Below are positions 48,253 through 58,308 of a DNA stretch of 64,000 bases, in pieces. The stretch comes from Pseudomonas sp. N3-W (GTDB lineage Bacteria; Pseudomonadota; Gammaproteobacteria; Pseudomonadales; Pseudomonadaceae). The position numbers and the translations under genes were made by a program. The DNA lies in assembly GCF_024970185.1 (NCBI RefSeq), contig NZ_CP103965.1, positions 1,174,001 to 1,238,000 on the forward strand. Reading direction: 5' to 3'. How positions within the stretch are numbered: position 1 is the stretch's first letter; every line of letters begins with the position of its first letter. A model generated the notes under the pieces. That model searched no databases and had not been told where the DNA came from. It saw nothing but the letters and a program-made list of their open reading frames with translations.

Positions 48253-48281
48253 AGCCAAACCCTGCGGTTCATGTAAAATGC

Positions 48282-48307
48282 CGCGCTTTCTCCCCATGGG
48301 AAGCGCG
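48282..48307 (+). other. Hairpin in the purT leader
   Basis: Perfect 7-bp stem CGCGCTT / AAGCGCG around a 12-base loop that can itself pair CCC with GGG. It is about 45 bp before the purT ATG, after a TAAAAT box at 48274-48279. Confidence 0.4.
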
Positions 48308-48353
48308 CATGGCGACGCATCCCTCGATGATCCGCTTCTTTGAGGACCTTCAG

Positions 48354-49535
48354 ATGACCCGTATCGGAACTCCATTGTCGCCAACCGCGACCCGCGTAAT
48401 GCTGTGTGGCTGTGGTGAGTTGGGCAAGGAAGTGGTGATCGAGCTGCAACGCCTGGGCGTTGAAGTGATTGCCGTGGACCGCTACGCCAATGCGCCGGCC
48501 ATGCAAGTCGCCCATCGCAGTCATGTGATCAACATGCTAGACGGCGCGGCCCTGCGTGCGGTGATCGAGGCCGAGAAGCCGCACTTCATCGTGCCGGAAA
48601 TCGAAGCCATCGCCACCGCCACCCTGGTCGAGCTGGAAGCCGAAGGCTTCACCGTGATCCCGACCGCTCGCGCCACGCAGTTGACCATGAACCGCGAGGG
48701 CATCCGCCGTCTGGCCGCTGAAGAGCTGGACCTGCCGACGTCGCCGTACCACTTTGCCGACACCTTCGAGGACTACAGCAAAGCGGTCCAGGATCTGGGT
48801 TTCCCGTGTGTGGTCAAGCCGGTCATGAGCTCCTCGGGCAAAGGCCAAAGCCTGCTGCGCAGCATCGAAGACGTGCAGAAGGCCTGGGATTACGCTCAGG
48901 AAGGCGGTCGCGCCGGCAAAGGCCGAGTGATCATCGAAGGCTTTATCGACTTCGATTACGAAATCACCCTGCTGACCGTGCGCCACATCGGCGGCACGAC
49001 ATTCTGCGCACCGGTCGGTCACCGTCAGGAGAAGGGCGACTATCAGGAATCCTGGCAGCCACAAGCCATGAGCCCGATTGCCCTGGCTGAATCCGAACGT
49101 GTTGCCAAAGCGGTAACCGAAGCGTTGGGTGGGCGTGGTCTGTTTGGCGTCGAGTTGTTCATCAAAGGTGATCAGGTGTGGTTCAGCGAAGTCTCGCCGC
49201 GTCCGCATGACACCGGTCTGGTGACCCTGATTTCCCAGGATCTGTCGCAGTTCGCGCTGCACGCACGGGCGATCCTGGGCCTGCCGATTCCATTGATTCG
49301 TCAGTTCGGGCCATCGGCATCGGCGGTGATTCTGGTGGAAGGGCAGTCGACCCAGACGGCGTTCGCCAATCTGGGCGCTGCGTTGAGCGAGCCGGATACG
49401 GCGTTGCGTCTGTTCGGCAAGCCTGAGGTCAATGGCCAGCGCCGCATGGGTGTGGCGCTGGCGCGGGATGAGTCGATTGAAGCGGCTCGTGCCAAGGCAA
49501 CTCGTGCTGCTCAGGCTGTCGTGGTAGAGCTGTAA
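48354..49535 (+). CDS. purT: Formate-dependent phosphoribosylglycinamide formyltransferase (GAR transformylase 2)
   Basis: 393 residues, the normal length, ATP-grasp superfamily. N-terminal [30 protein letters not shown], central ATP-grasp with [17 protein letters not shown], and [14 protein letters not shown] near the metal site. It uses formate and ATP to formylate GAR, feeding PurL. The ATG at 48354 is preceded by GAGGAC; the ATG at 48309 would add 15 unlikely residues. Confidence 0.97.
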   Translation: MTRIGTPLSPTATRVMLCGCGELGKEVVIELQRLGVEVIAVDRYANAPAMQVAHRSHVINMLDGAALRAVIEAEKPHFIVPEIEAIATATLVELEAEGFTVIPTARATQLTMNREGIRRLAAEELDLPTSPYHFADTFEDYSKAVQDLGFPCVVKPVMSSSGKGQSLLRSIEDVQKAWDYAQEGGRAGKGRVIIEGFIDFDYEITLLTVRHIGGTTFCAPVGHRQEKGDYQESWQPQAMSPIALAESERVAKAVTEALGGRGLFGVELFIKGDQVWFSEVSPRPHDTGLVTLISQDLSQFALHARAILGLPIPLIRQFGPSASAVILVEGQSTQTAFANLGAALSEPDTALRLFGKPEVNGQRRMGVALARDESIEAARAKATRAAQAVVVEL

Positions 49536-49548
49536 CCGAGGCGCGGCT

Positions 49549-49641
49549 ATTGCGAGCAAGCTCGCTCCCACAGGGTTGTTGGTTGTCCACAGAATGTGTG
49601 TACACCCATGGGTCCCATGTGGGAGCGAGCTTGCTCGCGAT
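49549..49641. repeat. REP arms in reversed (tail-to-tail) order
   Basis: TTGCGAGCAAGCTCGCTCCCACAGG (about 49550-49574) comes first and TGTGGGAGCGAGCTTGCTCGCGA (49619-49641) second. This is the opposite order to the other doublets of the window. Each arm folds on itself. Between convergent purT and MFS genes. Confidence 0.75.
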
Positions 49642-49650
49642 GTCGGTCTG

Positions 49651-50967
49651 TCAGGCCACCCGATTCAAATCGTTATGACGTGTCTCTTTCAGGCACAGCA
49701 CTGCCAACAAACTCAGCACTGCCGCCCCTGATACATATCCCCCGACATAGCTCAAACCCCCCATCGCCACCAGTTTCTGCGCAAAGAACGGCGCCGCCGA
49801 GGCTCCGACAATACCGCCCAGGTTGTAAGCCGCCGATGCACCCGTGTAGCGCACGTGGGTCGGAAACAGCTCAGGCAGCAGCGCGCCCATCGGCGCAAAC
49901 GTCACGCCCATCAGAAACAGTTCGATGCACAGGAACAGCGCCACGCCCCAGGTCGAGCCGTGGGTCAGCAAGGGCTCCATCAGGAAACCGGACAATATCG
50001 CCAGCACGCCGCCGACGATCAGCACCGGTTTGCGCCCGTAGCGGTCGCTGGCCCAGGCCGACAAGGGGGTCGCCGCCGCCATGAACAACACGGCGAAGCA
50101 CAGCAGACCGAGGAACGTTTCGCGGCTGTAGCCGAGCGTCGACACGCCATAACTCAGCGAAAACACCGTCGAGATATAGAACAGCGCGTAGCACACCACC
50201 ATCGACCCTGCACCCAGCAGCATGGGCGCCCAGTACTGGCTGAACAGCTCGACCAGCGGGATCTTCACTCGTTCCTGCCGGGCCATGGCGTTGGCAAATA
50301 CCGGTGTTTCATGAAGTTTGAGGCGCACGTACAGGCCGACCATCACCAAGGCAGCGCTGAGCAGAAACGGAATGCGCCAGCCCCACGAGCGGAACTGCTC
50401 GTCGTTCAGGGTCATCGCCAGTGTCAGAAACAGACCGTTGGCCGCCAGAAAGCCGATCGAAGGGCCGAGCTGTGGAAACATGCCGTACCAGGCACGCTTG
50501 CCCTTGGGCGCATTCTCCGTCGCAAGCAGCGCTGCGCCGCCCCATTCGCCGCCCAGTCCCAGGCCCTGGCCGAAGCGCAGCACGCAGAGCAGGATCGGCG
50601 CCCAGGCACCGATGCTGTCGTAACCCGGCAATACACCGATCAGCGTCGTACACACGCCCATCAATAGCAGCGAAGCGACCAGGGTCGATTTGCGCCCTAT
50701 GCGGTCGCCGAAATGGCCGAACAGTGCCGAACCCAGAGGCCGTGCGAGAAAGGCGATGCCGAAAGTCAGGAACGCCGACAACATTTGTGCGGTGCCGGAG
50801 GTTTGAGGAAAGAACACCGGACCAATCACCAGTGCGGCGGCAGTGGCATAGACGTAGAAGTCGTAGAACTCGATGGCGGTGCCAATGAAGCTCGCCGTGG
50901 CCACCCGGGTGGCGGAGTTGGTCGGCTGGGCGGGTGTGGTATCGCTATAGGCAGTACTGGTTGTCAT
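49651..50967 (-). CDS. MFS transporter, metabolite:H+ symporter (MHS) family
   Basis: 438 residues, twelve predicted membrane helices. MHS-family marks: ATASFIGTAIEFYDFYVYATAAALV at helix 1, GHFGDRIGRKSTL after helix 2, and LRFGQGLGLGGEWGGAALLATENAPKGKR in helix 4. Relatives (ShiA, KgtP, ProP types) import organic acids or osmolytes; the substrate here is unknown. The ATG at 50967 follows AGGGATAA, better than 50988. Confidence 0.92.
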   Translation of the reverse strand: MTTSTAYSDTTPAQPTNSATRVATASFIGTAIEFYDFYVYATAAALVIGPVFFPQTSGTAQMLSAFLTFGIAFLARPLGSALFGHFGDRIGRKSTLVASLLLMGVCTTLIGVLPGYDSIGAWAPILLCVLRFGQGLGLGGEWGGAALLATENAPKGKRAWYGMFPQLGPSIGFLAANGLFLTLAMTLNDEQFRSWGWRIPFLLSAALVMVGLYVRLKLHETPVFANAMARQERVKIPLVELFSQYWAPMLLGAGSMVVCYALFYISTVFSLSYGVSTLGYSRETFLGLLCFAVLFMAAATPLSAWASDRYGRKPVLIVGGVLAILSGFLMEPLLTHGSTWGVALFLCIELFLMGVTFAPMGALLPELFPTHVRYTGASAAYNLGGIVGASAAPFFAQKLVAMGGLSYVGGYVSGAAVLSLLAVLCLKETRHNDLNRVA

Positions 50968-51382
50968 GCGGTTATCCCTGACAGTCATGTGCTCCAGTGG
51001 AGCGAATTATTATGGTCGAACACCCAGGGATGTGGGATGAGGCGCGGTCGCTGTTCCAGGTAGGAACAATCGCCGGTGTGAATAGGACAATATCGATGGT
51101 CTTGCCGGAACTTGCGGGGTGCGGGGTAAGCACCGGGTTCGGCGAGGCTTGGGTAAGCGGGTTCGATTATAGGAAGGTGGCTGACAATTCAACAAGCCGC
51201 TTGGGTGGATCGATGGTTTGTGGCGAGGGAGCTTGCTCCCGCTCGGGCGCGCAACGGCCGCAAAATGACTGGCGGCGTTCTTTCAGAGCTGTCGCGATAT
51301 CGGCGGTTGGGCCTGCCTCGCATTCCAGCGGGAGCAAGCTCCCTCGCCGCAGGTGATTCCCCCGGATGCAGGGGGCATGGGG
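50968..51382. other. Intergenic region between MFS gene and corC-like gene
   Basis: 414 bp. The half next to the MFS start should hold its promoter, but no hexamer pair stands out. The other half is taken up by a palindromic repeat pair (51220-51351). No gene was recognised. Confidence 0.5.
51220..51351. repeat. Paired palindromic repeat, GCGAGGGAGC type
   Basis: GTGGCGAGGGAGCTTGCTCCCGC and inverted GCGGGAGCAAGCTCCCTCGCC flank about 85 bp, as at 47.6 kb. Confidence 0.8.
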
Positions 51383-52624
51383 TCAGGTTTTGGAGAGCGC
51401 CGGCACCGAGCTTGTGTGCCAGACCAGCACGCGAGTCACCCGATTATCCTCGGTCTCGAGAATCTCCAGCCGATAACGCCCGATCTTCAGGCACACCGCG
51501 CTTTCCGGAATCGTCTCCAGCGCCTCGGTCACCAAGCCGTTCAGGGTTTTTGGCCCATCGCTGGGCAGGTGCCAGCCCAGGCTCTTGTTCAACTCACGAA
51601 TCGACGCCGCGCCATCGATCAGCAGTCGCCCGTCGGCTTGTGGGTGGACGTGCGGGTTGTCGAGGCTGTGCTCGCTCTCAAATTCGCCGACGATCTCTTC
51701 GAGAATGTCTTCCAGCGTGACGATGCCGAGTACTTCGCCGTACTCGTCCACCACCATGCCCAGGCGCCGCTGCTGCTTGTGAAAGTTCAGCAACTGCAGC
51801 TGTAGCGGGGTGCTTTCCGGGACGAAGTACGGTTCGTGGCAGGCGGCCAGCAAGGCCTCCAGCGTCAGTCTGCCATCGGGCAGCATGTGCAGGATATGCC
51901 GGGTATTGAGTACCGCTTCGACCTGGTTGATGTCGCTGTGGAACACCGGCAGGCGGGTGCGCCGGTTTTTGCGCAGTTGCTCGATGATTTCCTCGATGGA
52001 GTCGTCGAGGTTGATCCCGTCGACGTCACTGCGTGGCACCAGAATGTCATTGACGGTGATGTTGTCCAGCGCATGGATACCTGACAGCGCGTGCGGGCGG
52101 CAGGATGCGTGTTCATGGTCGTCGTGACGCTCGGCCGGGGTTTCGTCTTCGCTCTGCTGCACCACGTTGACCTTGCGGGCAAACGGTCGCATCAGCAGCA
52201 GGCTGACACCGTTGAGCAGCCAGGCGAGTGGGTAGAGGATTTTCAGTGGTGCGCCCAGCAGCGTGTTGCCCAGGTTGAGGATCGCATCGGGGTAGCGGAT
52301 GGCGAGCGTGCGCGGCAGGTAGTCGGCAAACACCAGCAGCGTCGCGCCGGCGCCCACGCAGGCTGCCCACGGGCCGTTGCCGGCCCAGGTGAAAATTGCC
52401 AGCAAGGTGCTGATCACCACCACCAGTGCGCGGCACAGGGTGTTGCACAGGATCAGGCTGGCCAGCGGGAAGTTGAGCCTGGCGAGCGGCTTGTCGCTCG
52501 AGCGCGTGGCCGTGCGTTGGGCCAGCAGGTGCTGCTGTGCTGCCTCGATGGCCGTAAACAGCCCCGACCATAAAATCAGCAGGGCCAATACCGCGAACAT
52601 CGGCCCTATGGGCAAGTCGTCCAT
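51383..52624 (-). CDS. HlyC/CorC (CNNM) family membrane protein
   Basis: 413 residues. An N-terminal DUF21 membrane domain (about 1-185) with four hydrophobic segments is followed by two CBS domains (about 195-320, IHALDNITVNDILVPRSDVDGINLDD; GMVVDEYGEVLGIVTLEDILEEIVGE). A CorC_HlyC C-terminal domain ends the protein (about 335-405). The family is linked to Mg/Co efflux and ion homeostasis. It begins 12 bp after the CcsA-like gene, so they form an operon. Confidence 0.93.
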   Translation of the reverse strand: MDDLPIGPMFAVLALLILWSGLFTAIEAAQQHLLAQRTATRSSDKPLARLNFPLASLILCNTLCRALVVVISTLLAIFTWAGNGPWAACVGAGATLLVFADYLPRTLAIRYPDAILNLGNTLLGAPLKILYPLAWLLNGVSLLLMRPFARKVNVVQQSEDETPAERHDDHEHASCRPHALSGIHALDNITVNDILVPRSDVDGINLDDSIEEIIEQLRKNRRTRLPVFHSDINQVEAVLNTRHILHMLPDGRLTLEALLAACHEPYFVPESTPLQLQLLNFHKQQRRLGMVVDEYGEVLGIVTLEDILEEIVGEFESEHSLDNPHVHPQADGRLLIDGAASIRELNKSLGWHLPSDGPKTLNGLVTEALETIPESAVCLKIGRYRLEILETEDNRVTRVLVWHTSSVPALSKT

Positions 52625-52636
52625 TATTGCCGCCCG

Positions 52637-53449
52637 TCAGATGTGCAGAATGTATTCACGAACCAGCTTGCTGCCGAAATAGGCCAGCATCAGTAGGCAG
52701 AAACCGGCGAGGGTCCAGCGGATCGCTTTATGCCCACGCCAGCCGAGACGATTACGTCCCCATAGCAATACGCTGAATACGATCCAGGCCAGGCAGGCCA
52801 GCAAGGTTTTGTGCACAAGGTGTTGGGCGAACAGGTTTTCGACGAACAGCCAGCCGGAAATCAGCGACAGCGACAACAGCGTCCAGCCGGCCCAGAGGAA
52901 GCCGAACAGCAGGCTTTCCATGGTTTGCAGCGGCGGGAAGTTCTTGATCAGCCCGGACGGGTGCTTGTTTTTGAGCTGGTGATCTTGCACCAGCACCAGC
53001 AAGGCCTGGAACACTGCGATGGTGAACATGCCATACGCCAGAATCGACAACAGGATGTGGGCGAGAATGCCTGGCTCCTCGTCGATGATCTGCACTGTGC
53101 CGGCCGGGGCAAACTGGGCCAGCAGCACTGTGGCGGCGCCCAGCGGGAACAGCAGCACCAGCAGGTTTTCCACCGGAATCCGCGAGCAGGCCAGCAGGGT
53201 CAGGGCAATCACCGCGGCGGCGATCAGGCTGGCGGCGCTGAAGAAATCCAGGCCCAGGCCGATCGGCGTCAGCAGGTGGGTCAGCAGGCTGGCGCTATGG
53301 GCGAGCACGGCCAGTACGCCGAGCGAGACCAGCAGGCGCTTGTTCGCCTTGGCGCCTTTGGCCAGACGAGTGCCCTGATAGAGGGTCGCAGCGGCATACA
53401 AGCAGGCGGCGGCGAGGGTAGTCAGCAAACTGGGTGACAAGGGGAGCAT
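52637..53449 (-). CDS. CcsA/YpjD-like cytochrome c assembly membrane protein
   Basis: 270 residues, about eight membrane helices. The CcsA/CcmC-type core lies in the C-terminal two thirds: HILLSILAYGMFTIAVFQALLVLVQ, then FGFLWAGWTLLSLSLISGW and HKTLLACLAWIVFSVLLWGR. His residues suited to haem handling are visible. YpjD-type genes next to ffh are conserved in gamma-proteobacteria. The precise role is unproven. The ATG at 53449 gives a natural membrane N-terminus. Divergent from ffh. Confidence 0.88.
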   Translation of the reverse strand: MLPLSPSLLTTLAAACLYAAATLYQGTRLAKGAKANKRLLVSLGVLAVLAHSASLLTHLLTPIGLGLDFFSAASLIAAAVIALTLLACSRIPVENLLVLLFPLGAATVLLAQFAPAGTVQIIDEEPGILAHILLSILAYGMFTIAVFQALLVLVQDHQLKNKHPSGLIKNFPPLQTMESLLFGFLWAGWTLLSLSLISGWLFVENLFAQHLVHKTLLACLAWIVFSVLLWGRNRLGWRGHKAIRWTLAGFCLLMLAYFGSKLVREYILHI

Positions 53450-53533
53450 AAATCCTGTTAGGCAAGCCCGAAAGGCGCTGAGTTTGGCATAGAACCCACA
53501 TGGCACGAAAGACCATAGAACCTGACAGCGAGG

Positions 53534-53562
53534 TGTCCGCCAGGCGCAGTCTTCGCTATAAT
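53534..53562 (+). promoter_or_regulatory. Candidate promoter of ffh
   Basis: A perfect TATAAT (53557-53562) about 100 bp before the ffh ATG. The -35 position 17 bp upstream (TGTCCG) is poor. Confidence 0.5.
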
Positions 53563-53659
53563 CCGCGACCTGCCCTAGCCGCAGGCTCGCCGAGCACCTG
53601 TTTATTACGCTCTGGGCCGCCATTATCCCGGTCTGTACAGGGCCTGAAAGGATCGCGCA

Positions 53660-55036
53660 ATGTTTGAAAACTTAACCGACCGTCTCTCGCAGACGCTGCG
53701 CCATGTCACCGGCAAGGCCAAGCTGACCGAAGACAACATCAAAGACACGCTGCGCGAAGTGCGCATGGCGTTGCTCGAAGCCGACGTCGCCCTGCCGGTG
53801 GTCAAGGACTTCGTCAATTCGGTCAAGGAACGCGCCGTCGGCACTGAAGTGTCGCGCAGCCTGACGCCGGGCCAGGCCTTCGTGAAGATCGTCCAGGCCG
53901 AACTCGAAAGCCTGATGGGCGCGGCCAACGAAGACCTGAACCTGAGCGCCGTTCCGCCTGCTGTCGTCTTGATGGCCGGTTTGCAGGGCGCGGGCAAGAC
54001 CACCACCGCCGGCAAACTCGCGCGCTTCCTTAAAGAGCGCAAGAAGAAGTCGGTCATGGTCGTGTCTGCCGACGTTTATCGTCCTGCGGCGATCAAACAG
54101 CTGGAAATGCTCGCCGGTGAAGTCGGTGTCACGTTCTTCCCGTCCGACCTGAGCCAGAAGCCGGTCGAGATCGCGCAAGCGGCTATTAAAGAAGCCAAGC
54201 TGAAATTCATCGACGTGGTCATCGTCGATACCGCCGGTCGTCTGCACATCGACGAAGAGATGATGGGCGAGATCAAGGCGCTGCACGCCGCGATCAACCC
54301 GGTCGAAACGCTGTTCGTGGTCGACGCCATGACCGGCCAGGACGCCGCCAACACGGCCAAGGCCTTCGGCGACGCGCTGCCGCTGACCGGTGTGATCCTG
54401 ACCAAGGTCGACGGTGATGCCCGTGGCGGTGCCGCGCTGTCGGTTCGCGCCATCACCGGCAAACCGATCAAGTTCATCGGTATGGGTGAGAAGAGCGAAG
54501 CGCTCGAACCGTTCCACCCTGAGCGTATCGCGTCGCGCATCCTCGGCATGGGCGACGTGCTCAGCCTGATCGAACAGGCTGAAGCGACCCTCGACAAGGA
54601 CAAGGCCGACAAGCTGGCCAAGAAGCTGAAGAAGGGCAAGGGCTTCGACCTCGAAGACTTCCGCGATCAGCTGCAACAGATGAAAAACATGGGCGGCCTC
54701 GGCGGCCTCATGGACAAACTGCCGAACATCGGCGGTGTGAACCTGGCGCAGATGGGCAACGCCCAGGGCGCGGCAGAGAAACAGTTCAAGCAGATGGAAG
54801 CCATCATCAATTCCATGACCCCGGCCGAGCGCCGCGACCCTGAGCTGATCAGCGGTTCGCGCAAACGCCGGATCGCCATGGGTTCGGGCACCCAGGTGCA
54901 GGACATCGGTCGCTTGATCAAGCAACACAAACAGATGCAGAAGATGATGAAGAAATTCTCCGCGAAAGGCGGAATGGCCAAAATGATGCGCGGCATGGGC
55001 GGTATGTTGCCCGGCGGCGGCATGCCGAAGATGTAA
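53660..55036 (+). CDS. ffh: Signal recognition particle protein Ffh
   Basis: 458 residues: N domain (1-90), GTPase G domain with GLQGAGKTTTAGKLA, DTAGRLHID and TKVDGDARGG, and a Met-rich M domain (about 300-458, ending KMMRGMGGMLPGGGMPKM). Binds 4.5S RNA and signal sequences and docks with FtsY for co-translational insertion. No 4.5S RNA gene is visible nearby. Confidence 0.98.
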   Translation: MFENLTDRLSQTLRHVTGKAKLTEDNIKDTLREVRMALLEADVALPVVKDFVNSVKERAVGTEVSRSLTPGQAFVKIVQAELESLMGAANEDLNLSAVPPAVVLMAGLQGAGKTTTAGKLARFLKERKKKSVMVVSADVYRPAAIKQLEMLAGEVGVTFFPSDLSQKPVEIAQAAIKEAKLKFIDVVIVDTAGRLHIDEEMMGEIKALHAAINPVETLFVVDAMTGQDAANTAKAFGDALPLTGVILTKVDGDARGGAALSVRAITGKPIKFIGMGEKSEALEPFHPERIASRILGMGDVLSLIEQAEATLDKDKADKLAKKLKKGKGFDLEDFRDQLQQMKNMGGLGGLMDKLPNIGGVNLAQMGNAQGAAEKQFKQMEAIINSMTPAERRDPELISGSRKRRIAMGSGTQVQDIGRLIKQHKQMQKMMKKFSAKGGMAKMMRGMGGMLPGGGMPKM

Positions 55037-55185
55037 AGAATTTGCGCAAGGGCTTGCTCTTGCGCTGCCCACAGCAATGTGGGATCTCCAGCAAACCCGC
55101 GCTTGGCGGGAGCTGACTGGCCGTTTTCAACGACGGCTCTATAGCAAATCTGGATGACGACCGAAAGGCCGTCGGAAAAAGACAT

Positions 55186-55213
55186 TTGCAAAAGTCCGGA
55201 TATTCCTTAGAAT
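55186..55213 (+). promoter_or_regulatory. Candidate sigma70 promoter of the rpsP operon
   Basis: TTGCAA (55186-55191), 16-bp spacer, TAGAAT (55208-55213), about 70 bp before rpsP. Confidence 0.6.
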
Positions 55214-55285
55214 ATGCGGCCTTTCGGGCACCTATGCCCGCTGTGCCTTTAGATTTGCAGCACCGACTACAGGAACGATGTTCAC

Positions 55286-55537
55286 ATGCTAACAATCCGT
55301 CTTGCCCTTGGCGGCTCCAAAAAGCGCCCGTTTTACCACTTGACCGTAACCGACAGCCGCAACCCGCGCGACGGTTCGCACAAGGAACAGGTTGGTTTCT
55401 TCAACCCTGTTGCTCGTGGTCAAGAAGTACGTCTGTCCGTGAACCAAGAGCGCGTAGCCTACTGGCTGAGCGTTGGTGCACAGCCTTCTGAGCGCGTTGC
55501 TCAGTTGTTGAAGGATGCATCTAAGGCTGCGGCCTGA
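55286..55537 (+). CDS. rpsP: 30S ribosomal protein S16
   Basis: 83 residues: [19 protein letters not shown], then [16 protein letters not shown], the S16 pattern. First gene of rpsP-rimM-trmD-rplS. Confidence 0.98.
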   Translation: MLTIRLALGGSKKRPFYHLTVTDSRNPRDGSHKEQVGFFNPVARGQEVRLSVNQERVAYWLSVGAQPSERVAQLLKDASKAAA

Positions 55538-55542
55538 GCAAT

Positions 55543-56079
55543 ATGAACGCGACGCCTGCCATTGCTGATGATTTGATCGTTATCGGCAAGATTTATTCTG
55601 TTCACGGCGTTCGCGGCGAAGTGAAGGTTTACTCCTTTACTGATCCGACTGAAAACCTGTTGCAATACAAAACCTGGACGCTCAAGCGCGAAGGCAGCGT
55701 TAAACAGGTTGAGCTGGTCAGTGGACGTGGGAACGACAAGTTCCTGGTCGCAAAGCTCAAAGACCTTGATGACCGTGAAGAAGCTCGTCTTCTGGCCGGT
55801 TATGAGATCTGCGTGCCGCGCAATCTGTTCCCTGAATTGACCGACGGCGAGTACTACTGGTATCAGCTGGAAGGTTTGAAGGTTATTGACCAACTCGGGC
55901 AATTGCTTGGGAAGATCGATCATCTTCTGGAAACCGGCGCCAATGATGTAATGGTGGTCAAGCCTTGCGCTGGCAGCCTGGACGATCGCGAACGCCTGCT
56001 GCCCTATACGGAGCAATGCGTGTTGGTTGTCGACCTTGCCGCAGGCGAGATGAAGGTGGAATGGGATGCGGACTTCTAA
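55543..56079 (+). CDS. rimM: Ribosome maturation factor RimM
   Basis: 178 residues. N-terminal RimM beta-barrel ([22 protein letters not shown]) and C-terminal PRC-barrel ([38 protein letters not shown]). It helps 16S 3'-domain maturation and binds S19. It starts 5 bp after rpsP. Confidence 0.97.
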   Translation: MNATPAIADDLIVIGKIYSVHGVRGEVKVYSFTDPTENLLQYKTWTLKREGSVKQVELVSGRGNDKFLVAKLKDLDDREEARLLAGYEICVPRNLFPELTDGEYYWYQLEGLKVIDQLGQLLGKIDHLLETGANDVMVVKPCAGSLDDRERLLPYTEQCVLVVDLAAGEMKVEWDADF

Positions 56080-56081
56080 GC

Positions 56082-56834
56082 GTGGCTAACTTGCGCGTAG
56101 AAGTGATCAGTTTGTTTCCCGAGATGTTCTCCGCCATCAGCGAGTACGGCATCACCAGTCGGGCGGTGAAACAGGGGCTGTTGCAGCTCACCTGTTGGAA
56201 TCCGCGAGACTACACGACGGATCGACATCACACTGTGGATGATCGCCCATTTGGCGGTGGTCCGGGCATGGTGATGAAGATCAAGCCCCTGGAAGATGCT
56301 CTGGTTCAGGCCAAGGCAGTAGCCGGGGAGGCGGCGAAGGTAATTTACCTGTCCCCCCAAGGCCGTCAACTGACTCAGTCGGCGGTGCGCGAGTTGGCGA
56401 ATCTGGATGCATTGATCCTGATTGCCGGCCGCTATGAAGGCATTGACGAGCGTTTTATTGAAGCTCATGTCGATGAAGAGTGGTCGATTGGCGACTATGT
56501 ACTGTCTGGCGGCGAGCTGCCGGCGATGGTCCTGATCGATGCGGTTACACGACTGCTGCCTGGAGCTTTAGGGCATGCGGACTCCGCCGAGGAAGATTCC
56601 TTTACGGACGGTCTGCTGGATTGCCCGCACTACACCCGACCGGAGGTGTATGCGGATCAGCGTGTTCCCGACGTGTTGCTAAGTGGCAATCACGCGCATA
56701 TCCGGCGTTGGCGTTTACAGCAGTCCCTTGGTAGGACCTTTGAACGACGCGCCGATCTTCTGGAAAGCCGCTCGCTTTCTGGAGAAGAGAAGAAGCTGCT
56801 CGAGGAATACATCCGCGAGCGGGACGATAGTTAA
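56082..56834 (+). CDS. trmD: tRNA (guanine37-N1)-methyltransferase TrmD
   Basis: 250 residues, SPOUT trefoil-knot methyltransferase. [20 protein letters not shown] at the N-terminus, [22 protein letters not shown] and [15 protein letters not shown] form the SAM knot. Makes m1G37 to prevent frameshifting. The GTG at 56082, two bases after the rimM stop, fits family length; the frame is open much further upstream inside rimM but that part is not TrmD. Confidence 0.97.
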   Translation: MANLRVEVISLFPEMFSAISEYGITSRAVKQGLLQLTCWNPRDYTTDRHHTVDDRPFGGGPGMVMKIKPLEDALVQAKAVAGEAAKVIYLSPQGRQLTQSAVRELANLDALILIAGRYEGIDERFIEAHVDEEWSIGDYVLSGGELPAMVLIDAVTRLLPGALGHADSAEEDSFTDGLLDCPHYTRPEVYADQRVPDVLLSGNHAHIRRWRLQQSLGRTFERRADLLESRSLSGEEKKLLEEYIRERDDS

Positions 56835-56879
56835 CAACGTATCGATGGTAAATCCGACGATTTACCTTAGGAGCACAGC

Positions 56880-57230
56880 ATGACTAACAAAATCATTCTT
56901 GCACTCGAAGCAGAGCAGATGACCAAAGAGATCCCTACCTTTGCCCCGGGCGACACTATTGTCGTTCAGGTGAAAGTGAAGGAAGGCGACCGTTCGCGTC
57001 TGCAAGCGTTCGAAGGCGTTGTAATCGCCAAGCGTAACCGCGGCGTTAACAGTGCATTCACCGTTCGTAAAATCTCCAACGGTGTTGGCGTAGAGCGTAC
57101 TTTCCAGACCTACAGCCCGCAAATCGACAGCATGGCCGTTAAACGTCGCGGTGACGTACGTAAAGCCAAGCTGTACTACCTGCGTGACCTGTCCGGTAAA
57201 GCAGCTCGCATCAAGGAAAAACTGGCTTAA
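56880..57230 (+). CDS. rplS: 50S ribosomal protein L19
   Basis: 116 residues. [35 protein letters not shown] and [17 protein letters not shown] are L19 blocks. ATG at 56880 with TAGGAG ahead. Last gene of the ribosomal operon. Confidence 0.98.
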
Positions 57231-57248
57231 GTCCAGCTTCCGATGCAG

Positions 57249-57276
57249 AAAAAAGCAGCCTTCGGGCTGCTTTTTT
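57249..57276 (+). terminator. Rho-independent terminator after rplS
   Basis: AGCAGCC-TTCG-GGCTGCT with A run before and T6 after: a classic UUCG-tetraloop terminator. Confidence 0.96.
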
Positions 57277-57411
57277 GTTGCCTGCGATTTACCGGTGGGG
57301 GCGTGGCTTGCCCTTGAATCGATCTATCAAGCGCGTGTTTACATCAGGCTCTATAAAGCCACGGCAGGCTATGAAAGACTTGCGCTCAGTTTTCCAGTGA
57401 CCTGAGCCTCT

Positions 57412-58308
57412 ATGCCCGCCATCGACCACCCTCTGATAGATCAATTCCTTGACGCGTTGTGGCTGGAAAAAGGCCTTTCCGATAACACCCGCGATGCCTA
57501 TCGCAGCGACCTGGCACTGTTCAACGGCTGGATACAGGAAAAAAACCTGGAGCTGATCAACGCCGGTCGAGAGTTGATTCTCGATCACCTGGCCTGGCGT
57601 CTGGAGCAAAACTACAAACCCCGTTCCACTGCACGATTTCTCTCCGGTGTTCGTGGCTTTTATCGCTATCTGTTGCGGGAAAAGCTGATTACGCTCGATC
57701 CGACCTTGCGCGTTGATATGCCGCAACTCGGCAGGCCGTTGCCTAAATCCTTGTCGGAAGCGGATGTGGAAGCTCTATTAAAAGCCCCGGACTTGAGCGA
57801 GGTGATCGGCCAGCGTGATCGCGCCATGCTCGAAGTACTGTACGCCTGCGGCTTGCGGGTGACGGAGCTGATCAGCCTGACCCTGGAGCAGGTTAATTTG
57901 CGACAGGGTGTGTTGCGGGTCATGGGCAAGGGCAGCAAGGAGCGGCTGGTGCCGATGGGCGAGGAGGCGATTGTCTGGGTCGAGCGCTACATGCGCGACG
58001 CCCGTGGCGAACTGCTCGGTGGTCGCCCCAGCGATGTGCTGTTCCCCAGCCAGCGCGGTGAGCAGATGACCCGCCAGACCTTCTGGCACCGCATCAAGCA
58101 CCAGGCCAAGGTCGCCGGGATTGGCAAGTCGCTGTCGCCGCACACCTTGCGGCACGCCTTCGCCACACACCTGCTCAACCACGGCGCCGACCTGCGCGTG
58201 GTGCAGATGCTGCTAGGCCACAGCGACTTGTCGACCACCCAGATCTACACCCACGTCGCCCGCGCGCGCTTGCAGGATTTGCACGCCAAACACCATCCAC
58301 GCGGCTAG
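57412..58308 (+). CDS. xerD: Site-specific tyrosine recombinase XerD
   Basis: 298 residues. N-terminal SAM-like core-binding domain (about 8-92) and catalytic domain with R149, K173, H244, R247, H270 and nucleophile Y279 (HTLRHAFATHLLNHGADLR; LLGHSDLSTTQIYTHV). With XerC it resolves chromosome dimers at dif under FtsK control. It sits between rplS and dsbC, the usual Pseudomonas position. Confidence 0.98.
   Translation: MPAIDHPLIDQFLDALWLEKGLSDNTRDAYRSDLALFNGWIQEKNLELINAGRELILDHLAWRLEQNYKPRSTARFLSGVRGFYRYLLREKLITLDPTLRVDMPQLGRPLPKSLSEADVEALLKAPDLSEVIGQRDRAMLEVLYACGLRVTELISLTLEQVNLRQGVLRVMGKGSKERLVPMGEEAIVWVERYMRDARGELLGGRPSDVLFPSQRGEQMTRQTFWHRIKHQAKVAGIGKSLSPHTLRHAFATHLLNHGADLRVVQMLLGHSDLSTTQIYTHVARARLQDLHAKHHPRG

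Noticed and set aside
53672..55072. Open reading frame antisense to ffh
   Set aside because: Shadow of the ffh gene, His/Gln-rich translation without domains.
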